This document shows, in pieces, positions 1 through 8,307 of a DNA stretch of 64,000 bases (the first letter of the stretch is position 1; each line of letters opens with the position of its first letter). The notes below the pieces were generated by a model. That model was not told the origin of the DNA. It saw only the letters and a program-made list of their open reading frames with translations, and searched no databases. This DNA is from Bin22 sp965207275. Its GTDB lineage: Bacteria > Chloroflexota > Dehalococcoidia > Lucifugimonadales > UBA3495. The position numbers and the translations under genes are program-made. The stretch covers positions 2,356,001-2,420,000 of the forward strand of contig CBDBMH010000002.1 of assembly GCA_965207275.1 (NCBI GenBank), in the 5' to 3' direction.

Positions 1-522
1 AACGAATACCTGCGCCTGTACAAGGAGCTTTGGACCCAGGAAAATCCGGAGTTTAACGGCAGGTTCGTCCAGACCTCCGGGGCCGGGTTCCTACCCAAGC
101 CGGTGCAACAGCCCCATCCTCCCATCTGGATCGGCGGCCACACCGGTCCAGCCCTGCGACGGGCCGCGGAACTGGGCGACGGGTGGATGCCCATCGGCCT
201 GCGGCCGCCGGCCATTCTGGAGCCCGAGGAACTGGCTGGCAAGATTGCCCAGCTGCGCCGCCTGACCGTGCGCGCCGGCCGCCCCGAGGACGCGGTCACT
301 CCCTGCTTCAGCACCGACATTGTTTTCGACCGCGGGGCAGGGCCGGACCGCCGGATGATGCACGGGGTGCCCGAGCAGGTTGCCGCCGACCTGCGCCAGT
401 ACCAGGACCTGGGCGTCCGGAACTTCATCCTGGGCTTCCCCGCAGGCAGCGTTGAAGGCCAGCGGGAGGCAATGGAGCAGTTTTCCCGAGAGGTTATGCC
501 GCTGATACCTGACCAGGCCTGA
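1..522 (+). CDS. LLM class flavin/F420-dependent oxidoreductase, C-terminal part
   Basis: The gene is cut by the left edge, and the visible 173 codons are open from base 1. The segment reading PPIWIGGHTGPALRRAAELG, then GDGWMP, is the strand-and-helix pattern of the C-terminal half of the luciferase-like (bacterial luciferase/F420 reductase) TIM barrel, followed by the usual long helix and an LGVRNFILGFP end strand. Members oxidise or reduce small organic substrates with FMNH2 or F420H2. The substrate cannot be read from this fragment. It ends 29 bases before a PEP mutase-like gene on the same strand, so the two are probably co-transcribed and act in the same catabolic route (inference). Confidence 0.85.
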   Translation, partial: NEYLRLYKELWTQENPEFNGRFVQTSGAGFLPKPVQQPHPPIWIGGHTGPALRRAAELGDGWMPIGLRPPAILEPEELAGKIAQLRRLTVRAGRPEDAVTPCFSTDIVFDRGAGPDRRMMHGVPEQVAADLRQYQDLGVRNFILGFPAGSVEGQREAMEQFSREVMPLIPDQA

Positions 523-551
523 AGATTTGCCATCTGCGAAGGAGGCCAAGG

Positions 552-1439
552 ATGTCAATACGTTCCGATTTCAAAGCCAGCATCCAAAGGGGAGACACCA
601 TAACCGCGCCGGGGGCCTACGATCCCCTTTCCGCTCGGCTGGTGCAGTCCCTGGGGTTCAATACCATCTACACCGGCGGCTACATGTCCGGAGCGCACCT
701 GGCGGTCACGGAGCCGCTGATGACGCTGACGGAGCAGGTGGACGTGGCAGAGCGTGTAGTGCGGTCGGTGGACCTGCCGGTAATCTGCGATGCCAACGCC
801 GGCTATGGTGAACCGGTCCACGCCATGCACACGGTCCGTACCTTTGAGAAGGCCGGACTGGCCGCCATTCACATTGAGGACCAGGTCTATCCCAAGCGGG
901 CCTCCTACCACGCCGGCCTGGAGCACATCACCCCCCTGGACGAGTTCCTGGAGAAGATGAAATACGCCCTGGAAGCGCGTTCCGACCCCGACTTTGTGAT
1001 CATCGGCCGCACCGACGCCTTCAGCGCTGTGGAGGGCGATATGGATGAGGCCATCCGGCGGGGCAACGCCCTCAGGGACCTGGGCGTAGACGCAGTGATG
1101 CCCCGGGGAGTGAAGGAGCGTGAGGACCTGGACACCTACCGGAGGGGCGTACCCGACGTCCCCCTGCTGGTAATCGCCGGGGCCGACGACATTACGGTGC
1201 AGGAATATGCTGACCTTGGCTACCAGATAATCATCTACGCCAGCACGCCCACCATTGCCGCCGCCAACGGGTTGCGGCAGGTATACGAAAGCCTGCGGGA
1301 TACCGGCCACATTGGCATCAACGCTCCCCGGGTGGCGGAAATGCGAGCTGAGGTGGAGGCCTTGATCAGCCTTCCCGAGTACCAGCAGGTGGAGGCGGAG
1401 ACTACGGAGCGGGAATTTCAGGGACGAGGTGGGCATTAG
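552..1439 (+). CDS. Isocitrate lyase/PEP mutase superfamily protein, KRAS-loop variant
   Basis: This 295-residue protein has the length of 2-methylisocitrate lyase or carboxy-PEP mutase. Visible signatures are APGAYDPLSARL near the N terminus, the metal-site strand DANAGYGEPVHAM (about residues 78-90) and IHIEDQVYPKR (about 108-118), followed by IIGRTDAF. In true lyases the gating loop carries a catalytic Cys in KKCG. Here the loop reads KRAS, so no Cys is present and isocitrate-type lyase activity is unlikely. A hydrolase, mutase or other C-C/C-P chemistry on a 2-oxoacid is more likely. The convergent neighbour at 1541-2404 is a paralogue that keeps KKCG. Confidence 0.85.
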   Translation: MSIRSDFKASIQRGDTITAPGAYDPLSARLVQSLGFNTIYTGGYMSGAHLAVTEPLMTLTEQVDVAERVVRSVDLPVICDANAGYGEPVHAMHTVRTFEKAGLAAIHIEDQVYPKRASYHAGLEHITPLDEFLEKMKYALEARSDPDFVIIGRTDAFSAVEGDMDEAIRRGNALRDLGVDAVMPRGVKEREDLDTYRRGVPDVPLLVIAGADDITVQEYADLGYQIIIYASTPTIAAANGLRQVYESLRDTGHIGINAPRVAEMRAEVEALISLPEYQQVEAETTEREFQGRGGH

Positions 1440-1472
1440 GCAGCGAATTGCCCGCTTCATACCGCCAAGCAA

Positions 1473-1502
1473 AAGGGCGGCCATTGTGGCCGCCCTTACC
1501 TT
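1473..1502. terminator. Bidirectional hairpin terminator
   Basis: AAGGGCGGCC (1473-1482) and GGCCGCCCTT (1488-1497) form a perfect 10-bp stem with a 5-base loop. It has A's on the left and TTACCTTTCTT on the right. It sits between two convergent lyase genes and can end both transcripts. Confidence 0.8.
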
Positions 1503-1540
1503 TCTTGCTCCAGGTCCTGCTCCAGGTGGCCGAAAGAGCG

Positions 1541-2404
1541 TTAGTCGGCGCTGTACTTGCGTTCAAGTTCGTAGATTTCGTCCAAGCCCAGCAGGTTGGC
1601 GACGTCCCAGCGGGAGCCGAACCGGGCGGCATCCACTGCTCCCGTCTCCTTCAGTTCCTCAAAGGCGGCCATCAGCTGCTTGTAAATCAGCCAGATGGTA
1701 CTGCCGCAGATCATCACCTTGTAGCCCATGGCCTCCACGTCCCTGGTATTGGCCAGGTCGCCGTTGTACAGCCTGGGCATATCGGGCAGGTCCCGAGCGT
1801 AAATCTCCAGGTCTTCCACCGACTTGATACCGTCCACGAACACCATGTCGGCGCCGGCCGCGCGGTAGGCTTTGCAGCGGCGGACGGTATCCTCCCAGCC
1901 GGTAACGGCGTAGGCGTCGCAGCGGGCGATGATGACGAAGTCGGGATCCCGCCGGGCGTCCAGGGCGGCGCGGATCTTCTGGACGTGTTCCTCCATGGGG
2001 ACCACCTGCTTCCCCTCGAAAAAGCCGCACTTCTTGGGAAACACCTGGTCTTCGATGTGTATGCCGGCCACCCCGGCCGATTCGTACTCGCGTACTGTGC
2101 GCTGGGTGGTCAGGGCATTGCCGTAGCCGGTGTCGGCGTCGCAGATGACGGGAATGTCCACCGCGTTGGCGATGTACCTGGCGTTGGTCACCATTTCGGT
2201 CATGGTCAGCATTCCCACGTCGGGAAAACCCTTCTCGGCGGAAGTGCCGGCGCCGGTCATATAGACTGCGTTGAAGCCAACGGACTCGGCGATGCGGGCG
2301 TGCAGCGCATTGAGGATGAAAGGGACGACGATAAGGCCGTCGGCGGCCAGCATTTCTCGCAATCGGGTGGTGGGCCTGGTGGCGGGCTGAGCGACGGTGC
2401 TCAT
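1541..2404 (-). CDS. Isocitrate lyase/PEP mutase family protein with KKCG motif
   Basis: This 287-residue protein belongs to the same superfamily as the convergent gene at 552-1439. It has the metal-binding strand ICDADTGYGN, the pair IHIEDQVFPKKCG with the catalytic-loop Cys retained, and IIARCDAY. The family cleaves 2-methylisocitrate, oxaloacetate or dimethylmalate-like acids in an Mg2+-dependent TIM barrel. The next residue after KKCG is F, not the H of classical isocitrate lyase, so the exact substrate is open. The ATG lies downstream of a GGAGGAAT ribosome site (minus strand), which fixes the start. It is probably a single-gene unit ending at the shared terminator. Confidence 0.88.
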   Translation of the reverse strand: MSTVAQPATRPTTRLREMLAADGLIVVPFILNALHARIAESVGFNAVYMTGAGTSAEKGFPDVGMLTMTEMVTNARYIANAVDIPVICDADTGYGNALTTQRTVREYESAGVAGIHIEDQVFPKKCGFFEGKQVVPMEEHVQKIRAALDARRDPDFVIIARCDAYAVTGWEDTVRRCKAYRAAGADMVFVDGIKSVEDLEIYARDLPDMPRLYNGDLANTRDVEAMGYKVMICGSTIWLIYKQLMAAFEELKETGAVDAARFGSRWDVANLLGLDEIYELERKYSAD

Positions 2405-2480
2405 GATTATTCCTCCTGAAGGTGAATTCTAAACTTGGCCGGACAAGACGGACACGATTTTCCTGGAACGTGCCGGTCTG

Positions 2481-3122
2481 CTAAACCCGGGGGGTGGACA
2501 AGGGAAAGCTATCGATAATCTGCCAGCGCAGGTCCGTAGCCCATCCGCCTCCGGCCCAATTATCACCGGCTGCATCGGACTCATAGCGGAAAATTACCAA
2601 CTCGGAGAGTTCGACGGAAGGCGCCAGTTCCAGCCCGTTCACCACACCCTGGGCAAAACGTGCTGCGCTCTCAAAAACCCGGAGTGGCAAGTCAGCATTC
2701 TGAAGCAGCGCGAACCTGAGAGGGCAGAATCCCGCGTTGAGGGCAGGGTTCAGTCCCGCCAGGGCTGCCTCCAGTTGGCTCCGCAGTTGCCCAACAGCCG
2801 GAGGTTCTTCCGTGTCCTCCACTGCTCCGCCGAATCCTACGTAAATATCCCGCCGCTCTTCATCCTCGACCAGCGCATCCAGGCGGAGCGCACGAGTTCC
2901 AGAGTGGCGCTCACGGAAATCGGCGGCTACCAGTTCCAGCCTGGCATCCAGGGACACGACCCCTGTCTCCGGGCAATGGAAATAGTCGGTCAATGGCAGG
3001 TGTACCGAGTGCATTTCGGCGGCCCAGCAACCGTACTGGCTACAGACCAGCTGCCTGGCTCGGTGCAGTCCCGCAGCAAATGCGGGGTCAACAGCAACGG
3101 AGATACCATACCTGGTGGACAA
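2481..3122 (-). CDS. 2H-phosphoesterase-like (2'-5' RNA ligase fold) protein, probably catalytically degenerate
   Basis: Starting at TTG 3122, seven bases after a GGAG, gives 213 residues beginning LSTRYGISVAVDP. The open frame continues to an ATG at 3233 but without a ribosome site. The YGISV start, the HSVHLPLTDYF segment about 40 residues in and the FCPLRFALL segment near residue 140 sit where LigT/2H proteins carry their two HxT/S motifs. Neither tetrad is intact (HLPL and LRFA), so activity is doubtful. The family assignment comes from fold pattern only. No operon partner is seen. Confidence 0.45.
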   Translation of the reverse strand: MSTRYGISVAVDPAFAAGLHRARQLVCSQYGCWAAEMHSVHLPLTDYFHCPETGVVSLDARLELVAADFRERHSGTRALRLDALVEDEERRDIYVGFGGAVEDTEEPPAVGQLRSQLEAALAGLNPALNAGFCPLRFALLQNADLPLRVFESAARFAQGVVNGLELAPSVELSELVIFRYESDAAGDNWAGGGWATDLRWQIIDSFPLSTPRV

Positions 3123-3600
3123 TGGCTGGCTCCGGGGAAAGGTTGACTGAATTCTATGGTTGGGGCCGAAATGTGTCAACGCAGGTATGGGAATAACGGC
3201 TTTTCGACTCGGTTGGCTCGATTTTTGAGGCAACCCCTTCGCAAGAAGACCAACTGCAAGCCAGATACCTTGTTCCCTACCGGCGCCCTGGTGATCATGG
3301 AGTTAACAGCGCATCAGAAAGCCCCAGTCTTCGGATGGCACGGAAAACCGTCGAGGACTTAGCCCACAGCTCCCCCCGCGGCCTCAGGGTCAACCTCCTT
3401 TTTTGGTGGCTTTGCAGGTCAATGACCAGAAACCCTTCTTTACACCTCCATTTACTCATCAGGTACAGCGTTAGCGCGACGCAAGGAGAAAAGGGGCCGG
3501 TGCCGACCCTGCAATTGCCCATCTTACGCCTTTTTGCTAAACTAGCGCCGACGGTAGGCCCTTGCTCGCGGCCGCCCGGAAAAGCGAAATAGGAGTGGCT
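3123..3600. other. Intergenic stretch, no gene recognised
   Basis: These 478 bases between divergent genes have short open frames on both strands but none with a recognisable protein or a good ribosome site. They must hold the promoters of both neighbours; no clear -35/-10 pair was identified. Confidence 0.4.
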
Positions 3601-4212
3601 ATGATTTACGAAGTTCGTACCTATGACATGAAGCCTGGTAGCGTAGCCGAGTTCGAGGATAATTTTGGCAGGGCGCTGCCTGGTCGCCTGGAGGTCTCCC
3701 CCCTGGCAGCCTTCTTCCACACCGACATCGGCCCGCTGAACCAGGTCATCCACATCTGGCCCTATGATGACGAGGACCACCGGGAAGAGTGCCGCGGCAC
3801 CAGCGTCGAGGGCTGGCCGCCCCCTAACGGCGGCAACATCCTGAACATGCACTCCCAGATCTGGAGTCCCGCCGACTTCATGACCCCCATGGGTGACCGG
3901 GAGCTGGGAAACATCTACGAGATGCGCATTTACACCTACCAGGAAGGTTCCAAGGACGAGGTCCTGAGCCGCTGGTCCAATGCCATCAGCCACCGCGAAG
4001 CCTACTCCCCCCTGGCCGCCGGCATGTACAGCGACCTGGAGGACGGCACCTTCCAGTGGATGCACGTCTGGCCCTACGAAGACCTGGGAGCCCGGGGTCG
4101 CGTCCGCACCGAGGCCGCCGAGAACCCCAACTGGCCGCCGCCCACCCGTGAATTCCTGGTAAAGCAGGAAAACAAGATCGTCATTCCCGCCTCCTTCTCC
4201 CCGATGCATTAA
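3601..4212 (+). CDS. NIPSNAP family protein
   Basis: The start is the ATG eight bases after GGAG and gives 203 residues. Two ferredoxin-like NIPSNAP repeats are visible. The first opens MIYEVRTYDMKPGS and contains IHIWPYDDEDHREE; the second opens IYEMRIYTYQEGSKDE and contains MHVWPYEDLGAR. Both carry the diagnostic 'hxVWPY' strand. Bacterial NIPSNAP proteins are small dimeric alpha/beta-barrel proteins found beside catabolic oxidoreductases. No catalytic residues are established, so the role is unknown. A strong terminator follows within 50 bases, so it is probably monocistronic. Confidence 0.88.
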   Translation: MIYEVRTYDMKPGSVAEFEDNFGRALPGRLEVSPLAAFFHTDIGPLNQVIHIWPYDDEDHREECRGTSVEGWPPPNGGNILNMHSQIWSPADFMTPMGDRELGNIYEMRIYTYQEGSKDEVLSRWSNAISHREAYSPLAAGMYSDLEDGTFQWMHVWPYEDLGARGRVRTEAAENPNWPPPTREFLVKQENKIVIPASFSPMH

Positions 4213-4261
4213 GAGGCTTGGCAGCCCTGGCGGTTGCCCCGGGGTTGTTTATGTGGCGTAG

Positions 4262-4288
4262 GGGCGCCCCTGGTGGGCGCCCTCTTTA
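4262..4288 (+). terminator. Rho-independent terminator after the NIPSNAP gene
   Basis: GGGCGCC (4262-4268) pairs with GGCGCCC (4276-4282) around a 7-base loop and is followed by TCTTTA. Confidence 0.7.
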
Positions 4289-4341
4289 TATTAGCTGAAT
4301 CCGAAACCGGCGCTTATCCATCAAGACAGCACGGGGGCGTT

Positions 4342-4731
4342 ATGCTGGGAGAGGACATCGAAGCAGTCAAACAGGCCAACCAGCGGTTCTACGACGCCTT
4401 CGGCGCCCTGGACGTGGCGGCCCTGGATGACATCTGCCTGGACTCGGAGAGCGCCCTGTGCATTCACCCGGGCTGGCAGCCCCTGGTGGGATGGGAGACC
4501 ATACGGGAAAGCTGGCGGCGCATCTTCGACAACACCACCCTGATGCACTTCAACATTCGTTACGTCAACGTGGTGGTTGAGGGAGACTGCGGGTGGGTTA
4601 CCTGCGTGGAAGGCATTACCAGCGTCCTGCAGGGGCGTGCCGACAACTTCGGTGTGCTCGCCACCAACATTTTCGTCAGAACACGCGACGGCTGGAAGAT
4701 GATAGCTCACCACGCCTCGCCAGGGATGTAG
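4342..4731 (+). CDS. SnoaL-like / nuclear transport factor 2-fold protein
   Basis: This 129-residue protein starts at the ATG after GGGGG. It has the NTF2/SnoaL pattern: an N-terminal helix pair (VKQANQRFYDAFGALDVAALDDI), the HPGW turn after a short strand, WRRIFDN, and a C-terminal beta sheet ending GWKMIAHHASPG. The 'W.M.HHHxS' ending is typical of the ketosteroid-isomerase-like DUF4440 group. The cone-shaped fold binds small hydrophobic ligands or catalyses isomerisation or hydrolysis; the substrate is unknown. A longer reading frame from 4234 exists but crosses the terminator hairpin, so the internal start is preferred. Confidence 0.8.
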   Translation: MLGEDIEAVKQANQRFYDAFGALDVAALDDICLDSESALCIHPGWQPLVGWETIRESWRRIFDNTTLMHFNIRYVNVVVEGDCGWVTCVEGITSVLQGRADNFGVLATNIFVRTRDGWKMIAHHASPGM

Positions 4732-4772
4732 GGGCCTGGGCGCCAGTCCAACAAATCTCGGGTGGGGAACAA

Positions 4773-5084
4773 TCAGGGCCCGAACACCGCTCGCCGCAAC
4801 GTATCATTGAGCCGGGTTTGCCAGCCCGGACCGCTGGCCCGGAAATGGGCGGTAATATCGCGGTCGAGCCTTATGGAAATAAGCTCCTTCACCGGGGCTT
4901 TCTGCTTGCCCCGGGTACGCAGAGACCACTCAACCAGCTCAGGTTCCACTTCTATGGCGGGCTTAGCGCGTGCCCAGTCCTCTTCCGTCCATTCCGGCGC
5001 GTCCGGGTCTTCTCTGATTTGCCGCTGGATTTCCGCTTCCTCTTCATCGGTCGGAATGTAAATTTCACGTTCGCTCTTGAACAT
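4773..5084 (-). CDS. brnA: BrnA family antitoxin
   Basis: This 103-residue protein starts at ATG 5084 behind AGAGGA. The C-terminal ISIRLDRDITAHFRASGPG, then WQTRLNDTLRRAV, is the ribbon-helix-helix DNA-binding segment of BrnA. The acidic N-terminal half would bind the toxin. The start lies 20 bases inside the end of brnT, the usual toxin-first order of brnTA operons. By family analogy, BrnA neutralises BrnT and represses the shared promoter. Confidence 0.88.
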   Translation of the reverse strand: MFKSEREIYIPTDEEEAEIQRQIREDPDAPEWTEEDWARAKPAIEVEPELVEWSLRTRGKQKAPVKELISIRLDRDITAHFRASGPGWQTRLNDTLRRAVFGP

Positions 5085-5337
5085 ATCTGGTCCTCTCTGC
5101 TTGGCTCGCCATACGGAAGCTGATAATGCGCTTTCTCTCACCTCGGTTGGTGTACACGACGTGGTACAGAGTGTTTCCCAACAGCCCTATAGCCGCACAC
5201 CGCCTTTCACCCTGCCGGTCACTGGAAATAATGAACGCAGTCTCCCACTCAAAATCCTCAATAGCGGCAAACCCGAGGCGGCCTCCCTCAATATTGGCCC
5301 GATCCTTCTCTTCATCCCATTCGTATTCAACATGCAT
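5065..5337 (-). CDS. brnT: BrnT family toxin (RelE-fold ribonuclease)
   Basis: This 90-residue protein starts at ATG 5337. The pattern MHVEYEWDEEKDRANIEGGR, an internal DRQGERRCAAIG stretch, VVYTNRGERKRIISFRMAS and a final ERTRY are diagnostic of BrnT, a RelE-like mRNA interferase with catalytic basic residues in those strands. An AT-rich segment directly upstream (about 5325-5400, with TATATTAT/TATACA) is the likely autoregulated promoter. An in-frame extension to 5559 has no family similarity and is rejected as the start. Confidence 0.88.
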   Translation of the reverse strand: MHVEYEWDEEKDRANIEGGRLGFAAIEDFEWETAFIISSDRQGERRCAAIGLLGNTLYHVVYTNRGERKRIISFRMASQAERTRYVQERT

Positions 5338-5557
5338 ATTGTATAGATAATATACCAGTACGCAAACTGTTCTGTAATTACAATAAAGGATATCCGGGGA
5401 TCTATGGCCCTCGCTCTCAGCCCTCTTTGGTTGCCGGCAGCCTATACCGCGTCGGCGCTTTATATGCAATAATCTTGCCAGTCGACAATCATTGTAGCCA
5501 CCCTGGCGTCGACACTCTGCTATCTGGCACAGGGGAATCACTGACAGGAGGTATGCC

Positions 5558-5989
5558 ATGGGACTGCTCAGGATCGAAGGCGTAACCCACTGGTCTATCC
5601 CGGTAAATGACCTGGATGAGGCGGAGGCCTTTTATAGCGAATTCCTCGGCCTCGAGGCCAGGGGTCGGCTCGGCAACTCGCGGATGTCCTGCGTCAACGT
5701 GGGCGACCACAACATCCTCCTCTGCGAACTGGACGAGCCCACCCAGCAGGCATCGCAGCGGGACCGTAAAGTACACCACTCATTCACGGTAGCACCGGAA
5801 ACTTTCGAAGAGGCCTGCCGCCTGTTCCGCCAACGAAAAGTACCCATCGATGACCTGGTTTACCGGGAGCGGGGCTTCTTCACCGGCCGGGAGCTTTACT
5901 TCTTCGACCCCAGTGGCAACCGCCTGGAACTGCGTGACCCAACCTGGGAAGCCGGTATGCCCACCCCCGCATTTGAGGAAATCGGTTAG
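5558..5989 (+). CDS. VOC family (glyoxalase/dioxygenase-fold) protein
   Basis: This 143-residue protein has a strong ribosome site (AGGAGG, 6 bases before ATG). VTHWSIPVNDLDEAEAFYSE, then FLGLEA, is the opening beta-alpha-beta unit; HHSFTV gives a mid-protein metal-ligand His; and ELYFFDPSGNRLELRDP is the classic C-terminal metal-ligand Glu strand. These fit a metal-dependent vicinal oxygen chelate enzyme such as an extradiol dioxygenase or glyoxalase relative. The substrate is not predictable. A second VOC gene lies about 100 bases downstream and may be co-transcribed. Confidence 0.87.
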   Translation: MGLLRIEGVTHWSIPVNDLDEAEAFYSEFLGLEARGRLGNSRMSCVNVGDHNILLCELDEPTQQASQRDRKVHHSFTVAPETFEEACRLFRQRKVPIDDLVYRERGFFTGRELYFFDPSGNRLELRDPTWEAGMPTPAFEEIG

Positions 5990-6095
5990 ACTCTCTTCCC
6001 CACGGAATGACGGGTATTTCTCCTCTCTCCCACAGTGAGAGGGCCGGGAGTAAGGGCCAACTTCATACTTTCTGAACACCAAAGGAGCAACCACC

Positions 6096-6491
6096 ATGCC
6101 CTACGTAATTAACCACGTCCACATCCGCGCCGCCGACCCCCACGCCAGCGCCGCGTGGTACGAAAAGTACTTCGAAGCCAAAAAGGTATCGGAGCGGGAG
6201 GTAATGCCCGGCACCATCACCATCGGAATGGAAGTGGGCGGCCCCACCCGCCTGAACGTTTCATCCAAACCCGCCGGTTCCTCCGACCAGCGGTCCGCAG
6301 CCGAACTGAACCGCCTGGGCCTGGAGCACTTCGGTTTCCATGTAGAGGATCTGGCGGCGGAAATTGCCAAGTTCGAAGCCGACGGTATCCGCGTCGTGCT
6401 TCCCCTTACCGAAGTGGTGGGCGGGACCAAACTGGCCTACATCGAGGGGCCCGATGACGTCCTCATCGAACTGGTCCAGCCGGCCGCTTAA
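6096..6491 (+). CDS. VOC family protein
   Basis: This 131-residue protein starts after AAAGGAG. It has INHVHIRAADPHASAAWYEKYF at the N terminus, LEHFGFHVEDLAAEIAKFEA in the second module and LAYIEGPDDVLIELVQ at the end, giving His and Glu metal ligands in the usual VOC places. It differs from its upstream neighbour (5558-5989), so the two are not a recent duplication. It precedes a MaoC gene; together they suggest a degradation pathway for a carbonyl or CoA-linked substrate (inference). Confidence 0.85.
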   Translation: MPYVINHVHIRAADPHASAAWYEKYFEAKKVSEREVMPGTITIGMEVGGPTRLNVSSKPAGSSDQRSAAELNRLGLEHFGFHVEDLAAEIAKFEADGIRVVLPLTEVVGGTKLAYIEGPDDVLIELVQPAA

Positions 6492-6616
6492 GTGGGCCCA
6501 ACGCGAAAGGATTGCCGCTACGAGCAGCCTGAAGTGATTAGCAGGGCAGGCCCCGCGCCTGTCCTGGCGTCCACGACAAGCGACTTAAGAGCCCTGATTT
6601 CCGGAAGAGGAACAGC

Positions 6617-7615
6617 ATGGTCGAAATTACCGAACGACTGTGGGACTACAACGCGGTCGAGCCTGGACAGGCCGCCCAACCCACGGTAGTTACCATTACC
6701 CATGAACAGATTGCCGAGTACGCTGACATCGCGCAGAACCCCGACCCTCGGTACCAATTGGGGAACGGCAGTAACGAATACGAGGGCGCGGCAGTACCCA
6801 TGCCCACCATGGCCGTGTCCTACGCTCCCCTGCTTCGGCCCGAGATTGCGGAGAACAACGGCTTCGTTGCCCTGGAGCATTCCAGGACCGCCCGACGCCA
6901 GACTCCCTTTGCCAAGTGCGAAGCCCGCTGGTTCCGGCCCGCCTTCGCAGGCGACACGATTACCGGCGTGGCGCGGGTGCTGGAAAAGTACGAGCGGCGG
7001 GGCAGCAAGTTCGTAACCTTCCGTATTGAGGCGGAAAACCAGCGCGGCGAACCCGTGGGACAGTACGATTACACCTGCATCTTCGAGTATGCCCACGGCC
7101 AGAGAGCGGCACCCAGCGACGAGGTTACGGCCGTCCTCCCGCGCTCGGAACCGGCATCCCTGAAACCTGCGCCGTCCCGCCCGCTCACCTATGACACGGT
7201 GAGAATTGGAGACACCCTGGCCGAACTGGCCATCGCCGAGAGCCAGGAAATCATCAACCGCAAGAGCGACTTCAGGCTGGCCGGCAAACCCAGCGAGAGC
7301 AACATCCACAATGACGAGGAGTTCGCCCGCCGGAACATCTTCGGCGGCACCGTCAACGCTGGGCCAGCCACCATGTCCTACGTGGACCAGATGCTGGAAC
7401 TGTCCTTCCCCCTGAGCGCCTTTTACAATGGCGGCAGCCTGCTCATGCGGGCCATCACCCCCTTCCGCTCCGGCGACACGGTAACCTTCGGCGGCGAAAT
7501 AACCGACAAGCGAAGGGACGATGGACGTTGCCTGGTGGAATGCCGGGTCCGAGGGATCAATCAGCGAGGCGACCTGGTCTGCCTGGCCGACGCGGTGATG
7601 GCGCTCGGGGAGTAG
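6617..7615 (+). CDS. MaoC-like double-hotdog dehydratase/hydratase
   Basis: This 332-residue protein has two hotdog domains. The N-terminal half (about 1-160) is of the FAS1-like dehydratase type with QNPDPRYQ in place of the usual NPxH. The C-terminal half (about 175-332) keeps SNIHNDEEFAR followed by FGGTVNAG, the MaoC hydratase motif with its His. The expected activity is reversible hydration of a 2-enoyl-CoA or related thioester. The GGAAGAGG ribosome site is well placed. The neighbours upstream are VOC proteins. Confidence 0.85.
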   Translation: MVEITERLWDYNAVEPGQAAQPTVVTITHEQIAEYADIAQNPDPRYQLGNGSNEYEGAAVPMPTMAVSYAPLLRPEIAENNGFVALEHSRTARRQTPFAKCEARWFRPAFAGDTITGVARVLEKYERRGSKFVTFRIEAENQRGEPVGQYDYTCIFEYAHGQRAAPSDEVTAVLPRSEPASLKPAPSRPLTYDTVRIGDTLAELAIAESQEIINRKSDFRLAGKPSESNIHNDEEFARRNIFGGTVNAGPATMSYVDQMLELSFPLSAFYNGGSLLMRAITPFRSGDTVTFGGEITDKRRDDGRCLVECRVRGINQRGDLVCLADAVMALGE

Positions 7616-7713
7616 CAAGAAGGAAACGGCCCATAGGGATGGCCGCGCCATTTCCCTGCCCCTGCGTGATCTTCTAGTTTAGTATTAGACAGGCATAATG
7701 GATTGCCGGATAC

Positions 7714-8112
7714 TTGCGACACTCCATTATCTTGTTGGACGCCCAAATGGAAAAGCCAATCCTCTTGTGGTTCGGGTCCGCCGTGCTTCTGGTGGCAGTC
7801 ATCGCCTTTGGCGGAGAGAAGGCGTTTTCCTTCGAGGATGGTGAACAGTCCTTCCCGTACTTCGCGTTTTTCTTCTTTGGTTCGTTGCACCTTCTTACCA
7901 GACTGCTGCTGCTGGTCGGTGCCGTGCTAATGGCCCGCTACTTGAAGTTGTTGCCCATTAGCGGCTGGCGGTCGGACTCAAAGGAGCGCCGAATAGCTAG
8001 GCTGGGTGCGTGTTTCATACTGGTCACGCTTGTAATCGACATGGGATTGGCTTTGCATAGCTCTTGGATGTCTGTGCAGTCTTACCTTCTATACCTGGAA
8101 GCACAATCCTGA
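7714..8112 (+). CDS. Small membrane protein, unknown
   Basis: Up to 132 residues from TTG 7714, or 121 from ATG 7747; neither start has a convincing ribosome site. Three hydrophobic spans are visible: PILLWFGSAVLLVAVIAFGG, FFFFGSLHLLTRLLLLVGAV and LGACFILVTLVIDMGLAL. A basic loop KERRIARL precedes the third. No family was recognised and no operon partner is evident. The frame could be a genuine gene of modest conservation. Confidence 0.5.
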   Translation: MRHSIILLDAQMEKPILLWFGSAVLLVAVIAFGGEKAFSFEDGEQSFPYFAFFFFGSLHLLTRLLLLVGAVLMARYLKLLPISGWRSDSKERRIARLGACFILVTLVIDMGLALHSSWMSVQSYLLYLEAQS

Positions 8113-8264
8113 AGTTACCGGTTTACAAAGCTAACGAGGGAGTGGGCCAGTGGGTAGATACCCGCCCCCCCTTTGCCTGTCCAGAATTTTGCCTTGTCCC
8201 TAATTGCGTGAGGAAAACCTGAAATAGCCCCTTGACACTCTGGATGACACACTGTCAACCTCAT

Positions 8265-8280
8265 AAGAACTGATGTTCTT
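8265..8280 (+). promoter_or_regulatory. LexA-like operator (GAAC-N4-GTTC) upstream of the radical SAM gene
   Basis: AAGAAC-TGAT-GTTCTT is a perfect 16-base inverted repeat containing GAAC-N4-GTTC, the SOS-box core of Gram-positive-type LexA. It ends 27 bases before the start codon at 8308 and abuts a possible -10 (TATACC, 8280-8285). The sequence match is direct; LexA control is inferred. Confidence 0.6.
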
Positions 8281-8307
8281 ATACCTTTTTGACTGGAGGT
8301 TGACTGA

